Of a stretch of 64,000 bases of DNA, positions 46,812 through 58,842 are shown piece by piece. Location of the stretch: positions 11,224,733 to 11,288,732 of the forward strand of contig NC_033629.1 in the NCBI RefSeq assembly GCF_001540865.1, given 5' to 3'. Origin of the DNA: Ananas comosus. Its lineage: Eukaryota > Streptophyta > Magnoliopsida > Poales > Bromeliaceae. Position 1 is the stretch's first letter; every line of letters starts with the position of its first letter. Made by a program: the position numbers and the translations under genes. The notes below the pieces were generated by a model, which did no database searches, was not told the DNA's origin, and saw nothing but the letters and a program-made list of their open reading frames with translations.

Positions 46812-46963
46812 TTTTTTTTTGAGAGAAAGATATCATGCTACTCTGATTTGTTTATTTCTCTTAAAAATAAACTTAACTTAAAATGTAAAGAAACCAGACT
46901 TCGAACTTGCGACCTCGGGTACCAACCACCAATTTTTTTACCTCTTGTGTTAGGGACGGTCGG
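46812..46963 (-). mobile_element. tRNA-derived SINE with 14-bp target duplication
   Basis: Reverse orientation, from a T-rich tail (GATATCATGCTACTCTG) through TTCGAACTTGCGACC to TTAGGGACGGTCGG. Target duplication TTGTCTCATATAAT at 46798-46811 and 46964-46977 is perfect. Confidence 0.85.
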
Positions 46964-47613
46964 TTGTCTCATATAATATTTTGAGCCCTTTGTTTGGATG
47001 TATAGGGCATATTTATTATAATATAGCCTATGCTTTAAAAAATGTTCATTAGAATGAGATGGTATTTCCATTTTTTTTTTTGTTTTTTTTTGGTGAAAGA
47101 TGAATCACTTCTGAGGAGAAGTATACAATGCCCATAAATATTGGATAATTAAGTTCTTGAAGCTCATAGGATTCTCCGTTTAGGTTCTTCACTATTAATT
47201 CTGTTCTTTATAATTTGGCTCTTCAAAAGATTCTCAACAACAAGTTGAGGATTTTTTTTTTTTTTATTATCAAAGTTAGAATAGTATATGAGCCTAAAAA
47301 CATCTGAAATATTCTCCCAGGAAGAGACAATTATGTAACAGGGATATTTAGCCTACCATTCATCACTTGAAATGTGTGAAAGGATGATGTATTAGCTATA
47401 ATGTATGGCACATCAATAGGAGGTCTCTTCTGTGTTACTTTGTGTTTTGGTGCACAAGGGCTCTACATTCTAATACTAATAGCTTGGACTTAAAAATTTG
47501 GACCGATTGTTTAGACCCAACATATTACTATTACAAGTGGGCTGAATCGTTATATTTGGTATTCGAGTCAAATTGCAAGTCAAAAGCGTAGACTAGGTTT
47601 CACGTAACCTAGT

Positions 47614-48240
47614 TTTTTTTTTTTTTTTTTTTTTTTTTTTGAGAAAAGATAGCACGCTATCCGCTTCATTCATTAAGTGAGTTGAATTAAGCATACACGA
47701 TGGAAACAGCCAAGGCCTCCTGAAAAAAGCGAGAAAAAACAGAGCGTGAGAGGAAAAAAAAGAGAAAAGAAAAAGAAAAAGAAGAAGTTACGTCGACAAA
47801 AGTTCAGTGCGGGCAACCGAAGTTCAGCTATCTAGTGTTGACCAAGATCGATCCATTATTGCCTCAGTGATTTGATCCGTTCTAGCATATAGTAAGGTGT
47901 GGTGTATTTTGCTCTGAAAATGATGTTGTTCATTTCGGTCCAGACTACCCACCAGATAGCTGCGAGAAGGGTTAGTTTTTTATTTCTCTTCTTGGCGTTT
48001 TCGAAGCATAGACATCTTTTCCAGAGTCCCCGGGCCGCCTCTGTAGGCTCAGTTAAAATGTCAAGTTCTTCCAAAACTAGTAGTAAATATATAAATAACA
48101 CACAAGTAGTGAAGAGGTGATCGCAAGTTTCCATGCCATAGGCACAGAAAACGCAAAGTTGCTCTCCGAGCAACTCCCGTTTGAAAAGCCTATCTGCTGT
48201 GAGAATGCTCTCACATCACTTGGTTATTATCTGTATTATA
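47614..48240 (-). mobile_element. 5'-truncated LINE with reverse-transcriptase zinc-binding (zf-RVT) remnant
   Basis: Reading the minus strand from about 48240 gives ILTADRLFKRELLGEQ, then the zf-RVT signature CVFCAYGMETCDHLF-TTC (Cys-x2-Cys, ET.DHLF..C), then IWWVVWTEMNNIIF, the usual W..R/MN.IF end of LINE ORF2. The frame stops at 47856. A 3' UTR follows, ending CTTAATGAATGAAGCGGATA, GCGTGCTATCTTTTCTC and about 27 A (T run at 47614-47640). The reverse transcriptase itself is absent, so this is a dead 5'-truncated copy. Confidence 0.8.
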
Positions 48241-49245
48241 CCACCGACTCTTCTTACGAGAATGTCTGGGTCCAAACGAGTTGAGTTTGTGACTTCCTAA
48301 TAGTTATGAAACGTCAACGTCTAAATAGAAAGATTTAATAGTGTTTCTTCTGATAGTACTTCTGTGATAGCACTTCACCATGTAACACTTTATTCTATAA
48401 CAGGGTTAAGTAGGACCATAACATGCAAGAGTATCTCCACACATCAACTCAACTTTCTAAATTGTTTTAAGCCTTTAAATAACATGCAAGAGTATTTAAG
48501 AGCCTTTGGTCTCATCAATAGCCCACAAACAAAAGAGGGTTCCACATTTTTTTTTTTTTTTTCCTCTATACTTATCCCAATCCCCTATTTTAGTTTTGTT
48601 CAATCTCAAACTTCTTTACAGCTAGGTCAGTAGCTAACCATTGGATCATCACCAACCACTATCATAAGAACCCTTTTGACTCCTCGAATTGGAGCAGATA
48701 GGAGAAGACGAAATAATAATATTGGGATATAAGGATTTTAGCAACTATGAGGCGTCGCTAATCATAAAAGATTGGCATGCCAAATCCATTATTTGATTTC
48801 ATCTAGCGTTCGTGATTGGACAAGATTGGGTTCGGAAATTTGTTCATACTCCAGAAGCTCACCCCCGTTGTGTTTTTTTTTTTTTTTTTTTTTTTTTGAC
48901 GTTCGACACCTTCAAGCGGTAAATGCTCCAATTTGTTTTTTCAAATAGTAGTCTCTTATTTTATTCTATCTAAACCAATTTTAGATGCCAAATCAGCATA
49001 AAGATTTTTTTCTCATTAATCATTGAGGTATTTTCTTCTTGAGTTAATGAAAATTCATCTAATTCACAAGAGTGTCATTACATACTGTACAGCCGTCCGG
49101 CGAATTATATTATTTTTCGAGTACTTCGGAAGGACTAGTTACGCCTAATAGATTTAGGGTTTACGGTTTAGGATTTATGCTAAAAAGTATTTACCATGTG
49201 CCACATTTTAAGGACATAGCTTGGCCGCAACCCTGACTAAGGCTA

Positions 49246-49939
49246 TTATTTGTAAAGCCCCCAATAGTCCCACATCGGATGGGATAATGATTCCGATCTG
49301 TTTATATGAGGCTTACATGCTAGTAATAATAACTTAGCTTAAGCATTTTGAGCTGGTGATTTGGATCCAACGAGTTATTGTTGCTAGTGAGTCGGCTCAT
49401 TGCATTTGGTATCAGAGTGGAATACCTGCCGGAAGTGTGAGAGCTAAGTGCTATGCGGGACCCGACGAGGACATGCTAATAATAATAACTGGGCTTAAAG
49501 CATTTTGAACCGGTTGTTTAGATCCGACGAGTTTTTGTTGCTGGTGAGTCGGATCGTTACATTTGATATCAGAGCCGAATACCAGTTGGAAGTGTAAAAG
49601 CTAAGTGCTATGCGGGACAAAGTGCTACACCAACGGATTTGGTGGGAGCCACCTCTTGAACCCGTAGGAGTCACCTCTAGAATCTCACATCGCCTGATAA
49701 TTCTGGTCCTGATCTGCCTGTCTGTGATCTGATTTGGACACGACGAGAACGAGAACGTCAGGTTCTAAACAGGGGGAGTTTGTAACGCCCCCAATAGCCC
49801 CACATCGGATGGGATACTGATTCCAATCAGTTTATATGAGACCTACTCGCTAGTAATAATAACCGGACTTAAGCATTTTGGGCCGATGATTTGAGCTCAG
49901 TGAATTATTATTGCTAGCGGATCGGGTTGTTGCATTATT
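49246..49939 (+). mobile_element. Intact TRIM retrotransposon with 154-bp LTRs and 5-bp duplication
   Basis: 5' LTR 49251-49404 and 3' LTR 49781-49934, both 154 bp, starting TGTAA.GCCCCCAATAG and ending TTGCA. Primer binding site TGGTATCAGAG at 49407 (initiator-Met tRNA); polypurine tract AGGGGGAG at 49771. Target duplication TTATT at 49246-49250 and 49935-49939. The internal region has no ORF and contains a partial inner duplication: LTR-end-like sequence and a second PBS-like TTTGATATCAGAG at about 49475-49580. Needs proteins from an autonomous element to move. Confidence 0.9.
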
Positions 49940-50021
49940 AACACCAATAGAGAAGTATCATAGAGACCATATCGGGTTGTTGCATTATTAACACCAATAG
50001 AGAAAGTATCGTAGAGACCAT
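49921..50021. repeat. 50-bp tandem duplication across the TRIM/flank junction
   Basis: Unit ATCGGGTTGTTGCATTATTA..TAGAGACCAT occurs at 49921-49970 and 49971-50021 with two small differences. It contains the last 14 bp of the LTR, so it formed after the TRIM inserted. Confidence 0.9.
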
Positions 50022-50855
50022 TTAAGTACTAAAGGTGTCTCGCACTAAGGAAAATGTTCCTCTAAAGTATATTTTCCCAATACGAAAAATAAAAAAAAAT
50101 ATTCATAACAAGAAATTCCAAACATCCCTAGTGATTGTTTCAAATTGCATTCTGTGCCTTAGCTGTAGTTCAATGAAAGCACCACTAGCATCTGACCTGA
50201 ATCAAATGTACTTATATTTGTTCCCATACTAATGGGTCCAACCCAGCATCTAAATATTGATATGAACCAATTGTGTGGGTGCCAAAAGAATAAGGTGGGA
50301 CCTATTGTTCTAGCCATTAGTAACATGGGTGTTTTTTTTGTTTTTTGTTTTTTGTTTTCCTTTTCTCATGGCAATGGATTGCATTTCTTGTTGGAACACA
50401 CCGCAAAACAGATTAAGATCATAGTTATTGATTTTGTTTGAGTTTAACATTTTCGCTTTACCATTTAGTTATGTAGCCTCAAAATCAAAAGTTTCAAAGT
50501 AGCAACATATATTGTAGTTGTAAATCTATTATTTCAATGAACCATCTTTTTTGTTATATTGTTCTATATCTAACTATCATATCAGAAATACACAATAGAA
50601 GTCTCAAAGTGGTCTCAGCTGAACTTCTCACTAGAAAATCATTGAAATCCGACCTAGTCTGACACGTTGTGTCAAGAACTTAATTTTATTTATACAGTTT
50701 TGAATTTCTAAATATATTAGATATATTGAAGCGCATCCAAGTAAAAAGGTGAATGTATTGCCAATTATCAACCTAGACTCTTTTTTAGGAGGGTTGAAAA
50801 GCAAGAGTTGTTAGAAGATCCCAAGCATGTTACAAAATCCACTCTCATTTATGTC

Positions 50856-50894
<39 letters not shown>

Positions 50895-51323
50895 GCAATA
50901 AAAGACAATGCAAATGCCCGTTCATCAACCACTAGGGCACTAGTACAAGGTTACAGTAATGAAGAGAGAGAGAGAGGATATTGTGTTGAGTAGTATTCTA
51001 TGACCTTATTGAAGTGTGAATATATTAAAGGACAAAGTATTACTCAATGTACAAAGGAATAATTGTGATGCTATTATAAAAGGTTAAGTAAACAACTCCA
51101 TAGTGGTGGGAAATGTTCCCATTGAGCAATCATTTGGGCTTGGAACATGGCCACCTTATGCTTAACTGGATTGGGCTACTAATTAATAGTAGGCATTAAT
51201 TGTTTAAGCAGGGGTGTGCACAAATGATTGGTATCACAATAGCAAGGCTTTAAAAGTGGATTTAGGGTTCTTTATTTCAAAATCCCATACAGGTTGAAAA
51301 AACTAAAATCCTGATTCTAAATT
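50022..51323. other. Intergenic sequence, no gene seen
   Basis: Contains a (TTA)n run at about 50857-50892 and a short GA run at 50965-50976. I recognise nothing else. Confidence 0.4.
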
Positions 51324-51656
51324 GGTAAAAACAACTATCCAATCATTCAAAAATTCAATTTTACTATCCAGTCTTTTAATTTATTTGATTTGAGTCAAGC
51401 CGGTCAGCAATATTTTAACTTCATAATTTAAGTTAATTATTCACTTTAATAAATTTATAGTTACGAATATTGTATAAAATATATTAGCTAAAGTATATTA
51501 ACTAAATCTACAAAGATAAACTACAGATTTAAATTTTAAAATCAAAATATAGTTGATTGACTCAAACCAACAAATTAAAAGTTTGATAGTAAGACTGAAA
51601 TTTTGAAAGATTGAATAGTCAACTCAAAATGATACATAGTTTTGCACGCTTTTACC
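51324..51656. repeat. Fold-back MITE, GAACTTACCTGAAC family (copy 7)
   Basis: Left GGTAAAAACAACTATCCAAT and ATTCAAAAATTCAATTTTAC pair with right AAATTTTGAAAGATTGAATA and GCTTTTACC. Confidence 0.6.
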
Positions 51657-52599
51657 TTTTAAATTTGAAAGCTATTATATAGGAAAATTATTAGAAATTT
51701 TAAGATTAAAAAATGAATATTTGGTGACATAAACTAAGGAACTAGTCAGAGCATCATTACTACTTTTAACTATTCATTGGACGCTGTGATTCTTCTGTTT
51801 GACTAATTAAACTAAATAAACAGCATTATGGAGTAATTTTATTCCCTTTTGAGTGCACCTTTGTCACATCTCTTGTTCTATTATTGGGCTCCATTAATTT
51901 AATATTTAGTTTTAATTCCATGGTTATAAACAATTTAAAATTTCCTAATGAAAAGAATAATGTAATAATGAGCAACTTGAGAATCTAATCCTTGAAACCA
52001 CATGATCCCATTTTATGTGCCTAGTTGGCATGCTCTCTCACATAATAGGGATTTTTTGGACAGTTATGGAGACTCTCAATCTACATGTCCACACTGCATA
52101 AATTAAGCAAAAAGAAAAGGGAAATAAAGCTAAAAAAAGGTACATGAGTACTGCAACTACTAATTATTATGAAAGAATGATTGTGAATAATTAGAAATAT
52201 ACGGTTACTGATGTGTCACGTACAGATTTACTCATATAATACAGGAGGGAATATAAGCAATAGCTTTTTAATACCACTCGCCCGAATTCCACTCCTAGAG
52301 AATCATTGCGATAACCTTTCAAATTTGATCACATTGTTGTTGGAGTTGAATCCTCGAAAAGGTTTGCGAATAACCACAAAATGGAAGCTATAAGAACAAC
52401 AAAAAATATGTGATCAGAAGCAATTCCAGTACAGAAGAGTGCACAAAGTAGCATGTGCCCCCTCTTACCATACGGACTCGAGTAATGGAGAACTAAACCA
52501 TCAAAAAGAGTCAATATTACTACACAGAAGGCGAGAAGTTATTTTTTCTTTCCAATCAGTTTCTCTATACATGGAAAAATACATGGTTTTTCATTCACA

Positions 52600-53441
52600 T
52601 TGCCTGATCTCTAATGTGATTTTTACACAATAAGGGGCATAGATAACTACATTCGTAGCGAGAGATACATATACATACATGTACATTTAACCAAGTTATG
52701 AAGCTCCTGTTGAACAAAGTGAGATATAGCACTGCACACAGATCCCCCGACAAGCTCCATAAGGTTGATATGAAGCGGATGTAGTTTGGTTTCCTCTTTT
52801 CCTGCCAATGCAAAACAACCAGGTTCTTGATCTCTTTATTTGCACTTAAAAACACACTTTTTTTTGCCTCTTTTTCTTTTTGGGGAATCACTTTCGAAAA
52901 ATAGAAGAGTAGGTTGGTGACTTTTTCCAACTGCATCTGCACATATGTTCAGTTTTTCACTTTTGGCTCAATATTTGACCGTGACTTACCGTTCAACATG
53001 CTGGCGGAACTAAAAAACAACAGGCTCCTGTTTTAGGTTTGAGTGTAACTGCTAGTTTTAGAACTTGCATTTTCTATTGGAAGTGCAAAACAGTTGAACA
53101 TTACGTTACCATGAAAGATATGAAGTCAGAGTCATGATATGAAGTCGGAGTAGTGATGATGAGATGTAGGTTTCCTGTTGGATGGACGATTTCTCTATAC
53201 TTTCTTGATCCAAGGTTTTATAAATCACAGTAATGTGAATTTCAGCAAAAATATTTTCACCCAGTTTTAGTTCAATGTGTAGAGCGTTAGCTAGAAATCT
53301 CCAATGTAATCTCCAACAAAGAGTATGATGATTCCCCACCAAGGTTCCACACTGTCGTTATCCATTCTATGGTGTTATATTATATCCAAGATATCCTAAT
53401 ACAAAAGCAATAGAAGAGCTGATGTTTCAATTACCTGAACT
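52600..53441 (-). other. Probable PGRL1 3' UTR, with a possible 3'-UTR intron
   Basis: Seven bases after the PGRL1 stop codon the minus strand reads TTCAG|GTAATTG (GT at 53434-53433), a plausible donor. A plausible acceptor, TGCATTGGCAG|GAAAAG, ends at 52802. This suggests a spliced 3' UTR with a last exon near 52801-52600. It is predicted from sequence only. Confidence 0.4.
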
Positions 53442-56400
53442 TTATGCCTCACTTGGTTCAGGAAGTGTAATTAAACGTGTTTTTGAATCATACACCAATT
53501 CCGTGCCACAGCTGACGAACAGATGTTTGGGATTATTAGAACTGTGATAGTAATAGAAGACTACAGCTAGATCAATTTCTCTGACCAAGGACTTACTTTG
53601 AGCATTTTACAGTATTCGTGGAACCACCACTAGACACAGATAATATAGTTCCGAAGAAGGACAGATTTTCAGTGCCACAGTTTGGACATGGGCCCTACAA
53701 ATCATTATAAATGTACTGATTAGATTGCTCTCCTACTGAACTTACATATGTAAAGCATAATGGAGATGATAAAGATACCTTTAAGATCAAAAAGTCCTTC
53801 AATATAGCACTAGTAATTGTCTGCGCTAACCAGAATATGAGAGGCAAAGCAGCAAACCATGTGAAGATGAAGCTGAAGGGCTCTGGCAACTGCATTGCAA
53901 CAGACAGCTCATAGGTTTATTAAGCAAGTAGGCCTATCGAATACTGCATTAAGTAAACTAAACCAGCCAAACCAACTTAAATCCGACGCATTGTAAATCA
54001 ATTAGAAAATGGAAAAGGAACCTGACATACGAGGAGAAGTATTATGAACCTGACATCCAATGTTAAACCAATCGCTCTACTTTCACCATGTCATCAGATG
54101 TTATGTCAAAAGTATCATGATTTATCAAGTGAGAAGTGGACCCAACAGAATACCAGGAAAGTGTCAGATTTGATTAAAATTTTTCGTTGATTTAAAACTT
54201 TAAAATATCTTTAAAGCTACAAAATTGTTCTCAAAACTTTAAATGGTTATTGGGCAATAGGGAAACATGTTTAGATAGCTCTCTATTCTCTTTAGGAGGT
54301 TTTCCCCTGGGGGCCGCCCCAAAGGTTTGGGCCTAGCTTGGGAAAGCTAAGCACTCCTTTTAAGTACTTAACCCTTAGATCATCATGGCCTTGCTCTCCT
54401 AGTGCCTAAATTGGGAACCACAATGACCGAATCAAATCATATGCGTGCGCACAGCACGAGCCTGAGCTGAGCCTGGCCGAGCACACACACACCTGAGGCC
54501 TAATCGGTTCGACTATCTAGCATTTTTAGACTGACAGATGGTCGGCAAGTAGGACCTGAAGAGTTTTAGACTGACAGGTAGGTGGGCGTTTGTGACTCCT
54601 GCTAAGCCGACAAGGTAGCTGGGAGTTTCAACATCACCAGCCATTTTCCACTCCCCTGTCTATAAATAGGCGGAAGGGGTTAGCTCATCTCCCAACGAGG
54701 GGGAAGAACAACTATACACAGCTCATAGAAAGTTCGCAGCAATATGACATGAAAACATAAGCCGCGAAAGTATTAAGCCATCAGTATCTCACGCCTACCA
54801 AATGCTAGAAAAGGTTTGTAGACTTGTAATGCAATAAAAACAAGAATATATACACACCTCCAATAGGTAAGTAATTTCGAAGCCCGTCAAATCATCTAGG
54901 AAGAAGAACCTATCAGGATGGCAAACAGATGGTAGAGTTAACTAACGAAGACAACTAATGATAGATCTCTTCAGATTCACGTTGTAGCTCTTTCAATAGA
55001 AATTCCACAGTCAAAGGTAAAAAAAAAGATATTTATCAACCTTATTTTAATGATATTTTAGTTGGAATATCAACATTATTTTAATGATAAGAGCAACCAT
55101 TTGAGTATAATAAGGTTATGACATTCTAGTTAAATATTAAAAGTTGAAAATGAAGCTAGATATGACAAAATAAATTAACAGATCAGAAGGCCTTTGGCAT
55201 GATTATATATATCAGAATATGAGGGGAGATAAAAGAGGTGATCTCATAGAAACAGGCAATAAAGGTATAGCAGAGCAAAAATATGAATACAGATAAAGTG
55301 ATACTGGATAAGTATTTCATGCAAGCGAAGAATTTTCCTAATATTTAAAATGACACCCTATAGGCATTACGCAGCACACAGTAAGAAAGTTCATGAAATA
55401 ATCTTGTAGCGGGATTTTGTTACAAAGAACGAATGCCTTATATGGCTAGTATAATCATTGAAATTCTACACAGTATACATGAAATACGTACATACATTTT
55501 AAGCTAGTCATATTTTCTATGCTCTTCCACACAAATTTTTCACTAATATGAGATAAAAATTTACAAGACTTAGTTGAGGTCTATTACAATCAAAAGTAGA
55601 AAGAAAGTATGTGATATTGCTGACATGGGTACGATTAAATGCATATAATAACTCTACCAGAACAAGTTCAATAAATAATTGGTAAATTCAAATATTGAAC
55701 TCCCAAATTTCACAAAGTGCTGAAGCATAAAACATGCATATGGGTGATCATGTTATGTGTTTACACGATTACTCACAATCCTAGTGCCACAACAGCTGCA
55801 GGCACATTCAGGAGGAACATCTTGAAGTAGTCAACCGACAAGTCACTGTAAACCTGGACCATAACATAAGAATACTTTTACTCAAACACTATTTGAAAAG
55901 CTTTCTTTACCAAACCAATGCATTTGCAATAAAATTTGCCACTCTCTTTCCTCACTATTCGTATTCAACCATCAATAGCAACTTTATGTACCCAAATACA
56001 ATGACTTGTATGGGTACAGATATATGCTAGTCTACTGAAATACACTTTCTATAAATAACATGCAAAGGAGTATATAAATAAAAACGTTGTCTGATAATAG
56101 GGCATTACAATAAATTAGAAATATCAAATGAATGACATTTCATGTGTGATTATCCAACGAAAGAAAATGCCATAATCTACCTTTCTACTGCGAAGACTGC
56201 ATCGTGGACCTTCCTGCACGATGTCGCTCCCTTCTTTCTGGAAAAGACGAAAAGAAGTAGCAATATTACGAACTGTTAATTGATCAAGCTTCAAAAAATC
56301 ACAGATAAAAATATTTATCGAAAAATGTTTCGTCAGAAGAGAAATGAAAAAAAGAATGGTCGATGAAACCACACGTGCATCGTTTTACATTTGGGTTCCA

Positions 56401-58237
56401 CAACAGTCATCAACTTTACTACATGATTTTAGAATAAAAAAGTAATTGAAAATAACTTGTCTTAGTTTCAATTGAACAGTGTGATCACGCTTCTCATTTA
56501 GAAAGAACCATAATAGGCTTCTAAAAAACACAAAAAAGAAAACCTTTAATCTCATCTTCAGTTCGTCGAACTCAGCATCTGTCATTATGGGCTTCCCAGC
56601 CACATAAGCCATCGAAGCTTCCAAAAGCTTTTGCTCATCGGGACCTAATTAGATGCAAAAGAGAGCAATCAGCAGCAATTATTTTTCTATACAAAGACAA
56701 TATAGAATCTAGAAACAAAACGACTTACTTAGCATGACCACGCTGCTTCCTTCCCACATCAGCTCTTCTTTGAGATTATCGAATTCCTCATTTGACATGA
56801 TAGCCTTTTTGTCGTAATAGAAAGCCTAATGGAAGAGCACTCATCAAGCCAAGAGTCATGAAAAAAAAAAGCAAACGATCGCACTTATGGTGATAACATA
56901 TGCATCTTTATTACCTGCAGTGCTTGGAGAAACTCTTGTTCAAGCTCTCCAACAGTCTTCTCCTTCTTTTTGTCTATGCTGCAATAAGGGAGGATCTTGC
57001 TATCAACAACTTCATCATCCTGAACCTGACCTGCAATGTAATGATGATATTAGAAACACAACAAATACCATATTCTACCGCTCAAAGTTACTCACAGAAA
57101 AATGTGAAGGCACAAGTCCGAGGAAATTGGAATCGAAAATTGTCATCGGCTCGAAGCAGAGTCTCGCCACTATATTGTTCAAATTGCTCTGGAATCAGGT
57201 ATCAGGACGCAGAGTCCATTTTGTAGTAATCAGAAAATGATGTTATTGTCTCCTTCACAACCTCAAAAATACACTCTTTTGATAGTCCACATTTGCTACT
57301 CCCAGAAGAAGTAGTTGCCTAAAAGTTCAAATATCTAACCTCCTATCTCATTCGTAGTTTAAAACATGGGCAATTTGTATTATCTCTTACCCTATCACAA
57401 CAAACTCTAATCACAATCACTTGCATTCATCTCATAACATTATAATTCTTCTTCCCTTCACCCTACCAAAAAAGGGGACAACAATAGAAATTGTTAGGGC
57501 CCTTAGAGCATAAGCATTCATACGGAATAACATATTAGAGTTCACAGCTACGTATATCGGTGACTCAATCTACACAAATCCATTGCCTTGAGAAGAGACA
57601 GATGTTCCGATGATTCCTGGACACGTTTCCTACAAAAACATCGATCTTTTCGGCAACACGGTAACAGTGTAGAGTTCATAATATGTATATTGGTGACTAA
57701 ATCCACACAAATCATTACTGAACACTTTCCCTATAAAAAATCGATCTTTTTTAGGTAACATGGTATCAGAGCCAGTTTTAGGTCCTAACCTCCATTAGTA
57801 CCAAAAGTTCCAAGCTTCACTTCCCACATCCGTTATATTTAGGGCTGGTTTGGTATCATATTTCAGGGGACACATGCTTTCAATCTTCTTTCAGATTTTT
57901 TGGACCGTCTACGCTCCAATGACATAAATTCCTATCTGTTTGTCTCCTTCGTTGCCTCTTCTGTCAGCGCACGTGACATAGTTCATCTGATCTCCACCGT
58001 GCGCATGAGCGAGCACGTCGAGACTATATCTATACCGTTTCTTTATCGTATCATTACCGATCTTTCGGGTAAAATCGGGGGCTGACCTGGCTGATCGGCG
58101 GCTCTGGGGCGCCGCACGAGCGCCTTGCGGGCGTGCCGGCGGAGGAGAATCCGAATCGGAGGCGAGCAAACCCTAGACGCCGCGGCGNTGGAGAGGGGTG
58201 GGGGGAAGGACGAGAGCAAGAACACCTCCGAGGCCAT
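53442..58237 (-). CDS. PGRL1: PGR5-like protein 1 (PGRL1), chloroplast thylakoid
   Basis: Ten exons on the minus strand: 58237-58087, 57030-56915, 56825-56729, 56644-56544, 56237-56181, 55853-55777, 54909-54858, 53889-53779, 53694-53597 and 53511-53442. All introns are GT..AG and the phases join to 309 residues. Residues 1 to about 50 are an Arg/Ser/Ala-rich transit peptide. Then come the stromal region (VVDSKILPYCSI, with Cys67), the repeated AIMSNEEFDNLKEEL / KPIMTDAEFDELKMRL motifs and GSDIVQEGPRCSLRSRK (Cys168). Two membrane helices follow at about 185-204 and 222-243, joined by a short acidic loop. The C-terminus has CPNC (257, 260) and C-x2-C (285, 288), a metal-type Cys cluster. Family role: with PGR5 it carries antimycin-sensitive cyclic electron flow from ferredoxin to plastoquinone around photosystem I. 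An N at 58188 leaves residue 17 unknown. Introns 1 and 7 hold retroelement-like DNA. Confidence 0.96.
54300..54770 (+). mobile_element. LTR-like insertion in PGRL1 intron 7
   Basis: A stretch more GC-rich than the intron around it, with a promoter-like CTGTCTATAAATAGGCGGAA at about 54657, internal near-repeats (TTTTAGACTGACAG twice, 54526 and 54564) and a short CA run. It looks like a solo LTR, but I could not find clean TG..CA ends or a target duplication. Confidence 0.35.
57480..57800 (+). mobile_element. Retroelement remnant with primer binding site, in PGRL1 intron 1
   Basis: TGGTATCAGAGC at 57761-57772 matches the plant initiator-Met primer binding site. Upstream is an imperfect direct repeat: GAGTTCACAGC..ATATCGGTGACTCAATC (about 57540) and GAGTTCATAAT..ATATTGGTGACTAAATC (about 57674), each followed by a CGATCTTTT motif. 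Probably an LTR remnant with an internal duplication. Confidence 0.45.
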
Positions 58238-58489
58238 GCGGCGAGATCGCTTCAACAAGATTAGGGTTTTTTTGGGGAGGGTGTAGTGAGGGGAGAGGAG
58301 GAAGAAGGAGTGGAGAGATAAGGCGAGTGGGAAGGACTCGCCAAATGTGTGGAGGGAAAGGAGGAGGGAAAATATGTTTCTTTGCTCCTCCTCTTTGGGT
58401 CGACCGTTGAAGATTTTGTGCCCTATTTTTTGCACAATAAGCCCTCAACTTTTATTATTTTGAAGATAATGCGTTTGGCTCATTTGGTC

Positions 58490-58842
58490 CGGAAGAGGTC
58501 TCTCAACCCGTCGAACACGAGCGAGCTGAGGCCGGCTCGTAATCGCTTGTTTATTAAACAAATTGAACATAGCCGGACTCATTAAATGTCTGCTAAAAAA
58601 ATTAAGCTCATAAATGACATATTATATTGTCAGCTTTACTGCTGGATGAAAAGTTGAAAGAAAATTAGAAAATTAGTTTCCTAATCTAAAAATTAAAATT
58701 TATAGAATATAGGTTTTTTTTATATTTTGGTTGGCCGAAAATCCAAAATTTAACTTATGTTCGGCTCTTTTATTAAATATTTGATCGATTTTGTGTTGAA
58801 CACGAGTTGATTCGCGAACAGCAAGCTAGATTGTCGGCCCTA
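58490..58842. repeat. hAT-like fold-back repeat, second copy
   Basis: Contains TCGAACACGAGCGAGCTGAG on the left and TTGAACACGAGTTGATTCGC and GCAAGCTAGATTGTCGGCCC on the right; relates to 16170-16645. Confidence 0.45.

Noticed and set aside
52595..52942. 115-codon minus-strand frame downstream of PGRL1
   Set aside because: No family resemblance; it is better explained as PGRL1 3' UTR.
56385..56624. Reading PGRL1 exon 4 straight through as an independent small protein
   Set aside because: A GT donor follows RLK and the next exon continues the family sequence; the extra residues are intron.
57080..57220. Minus-strand open stretch (IPEQFEQYSGETLLRADDNF) inside PGRL1 intron 1, considered as an extra exon
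   Set aside because: Exons 1 and 2 already join in phase to give the expected protein, and this stretch does not resemble PGRL1.
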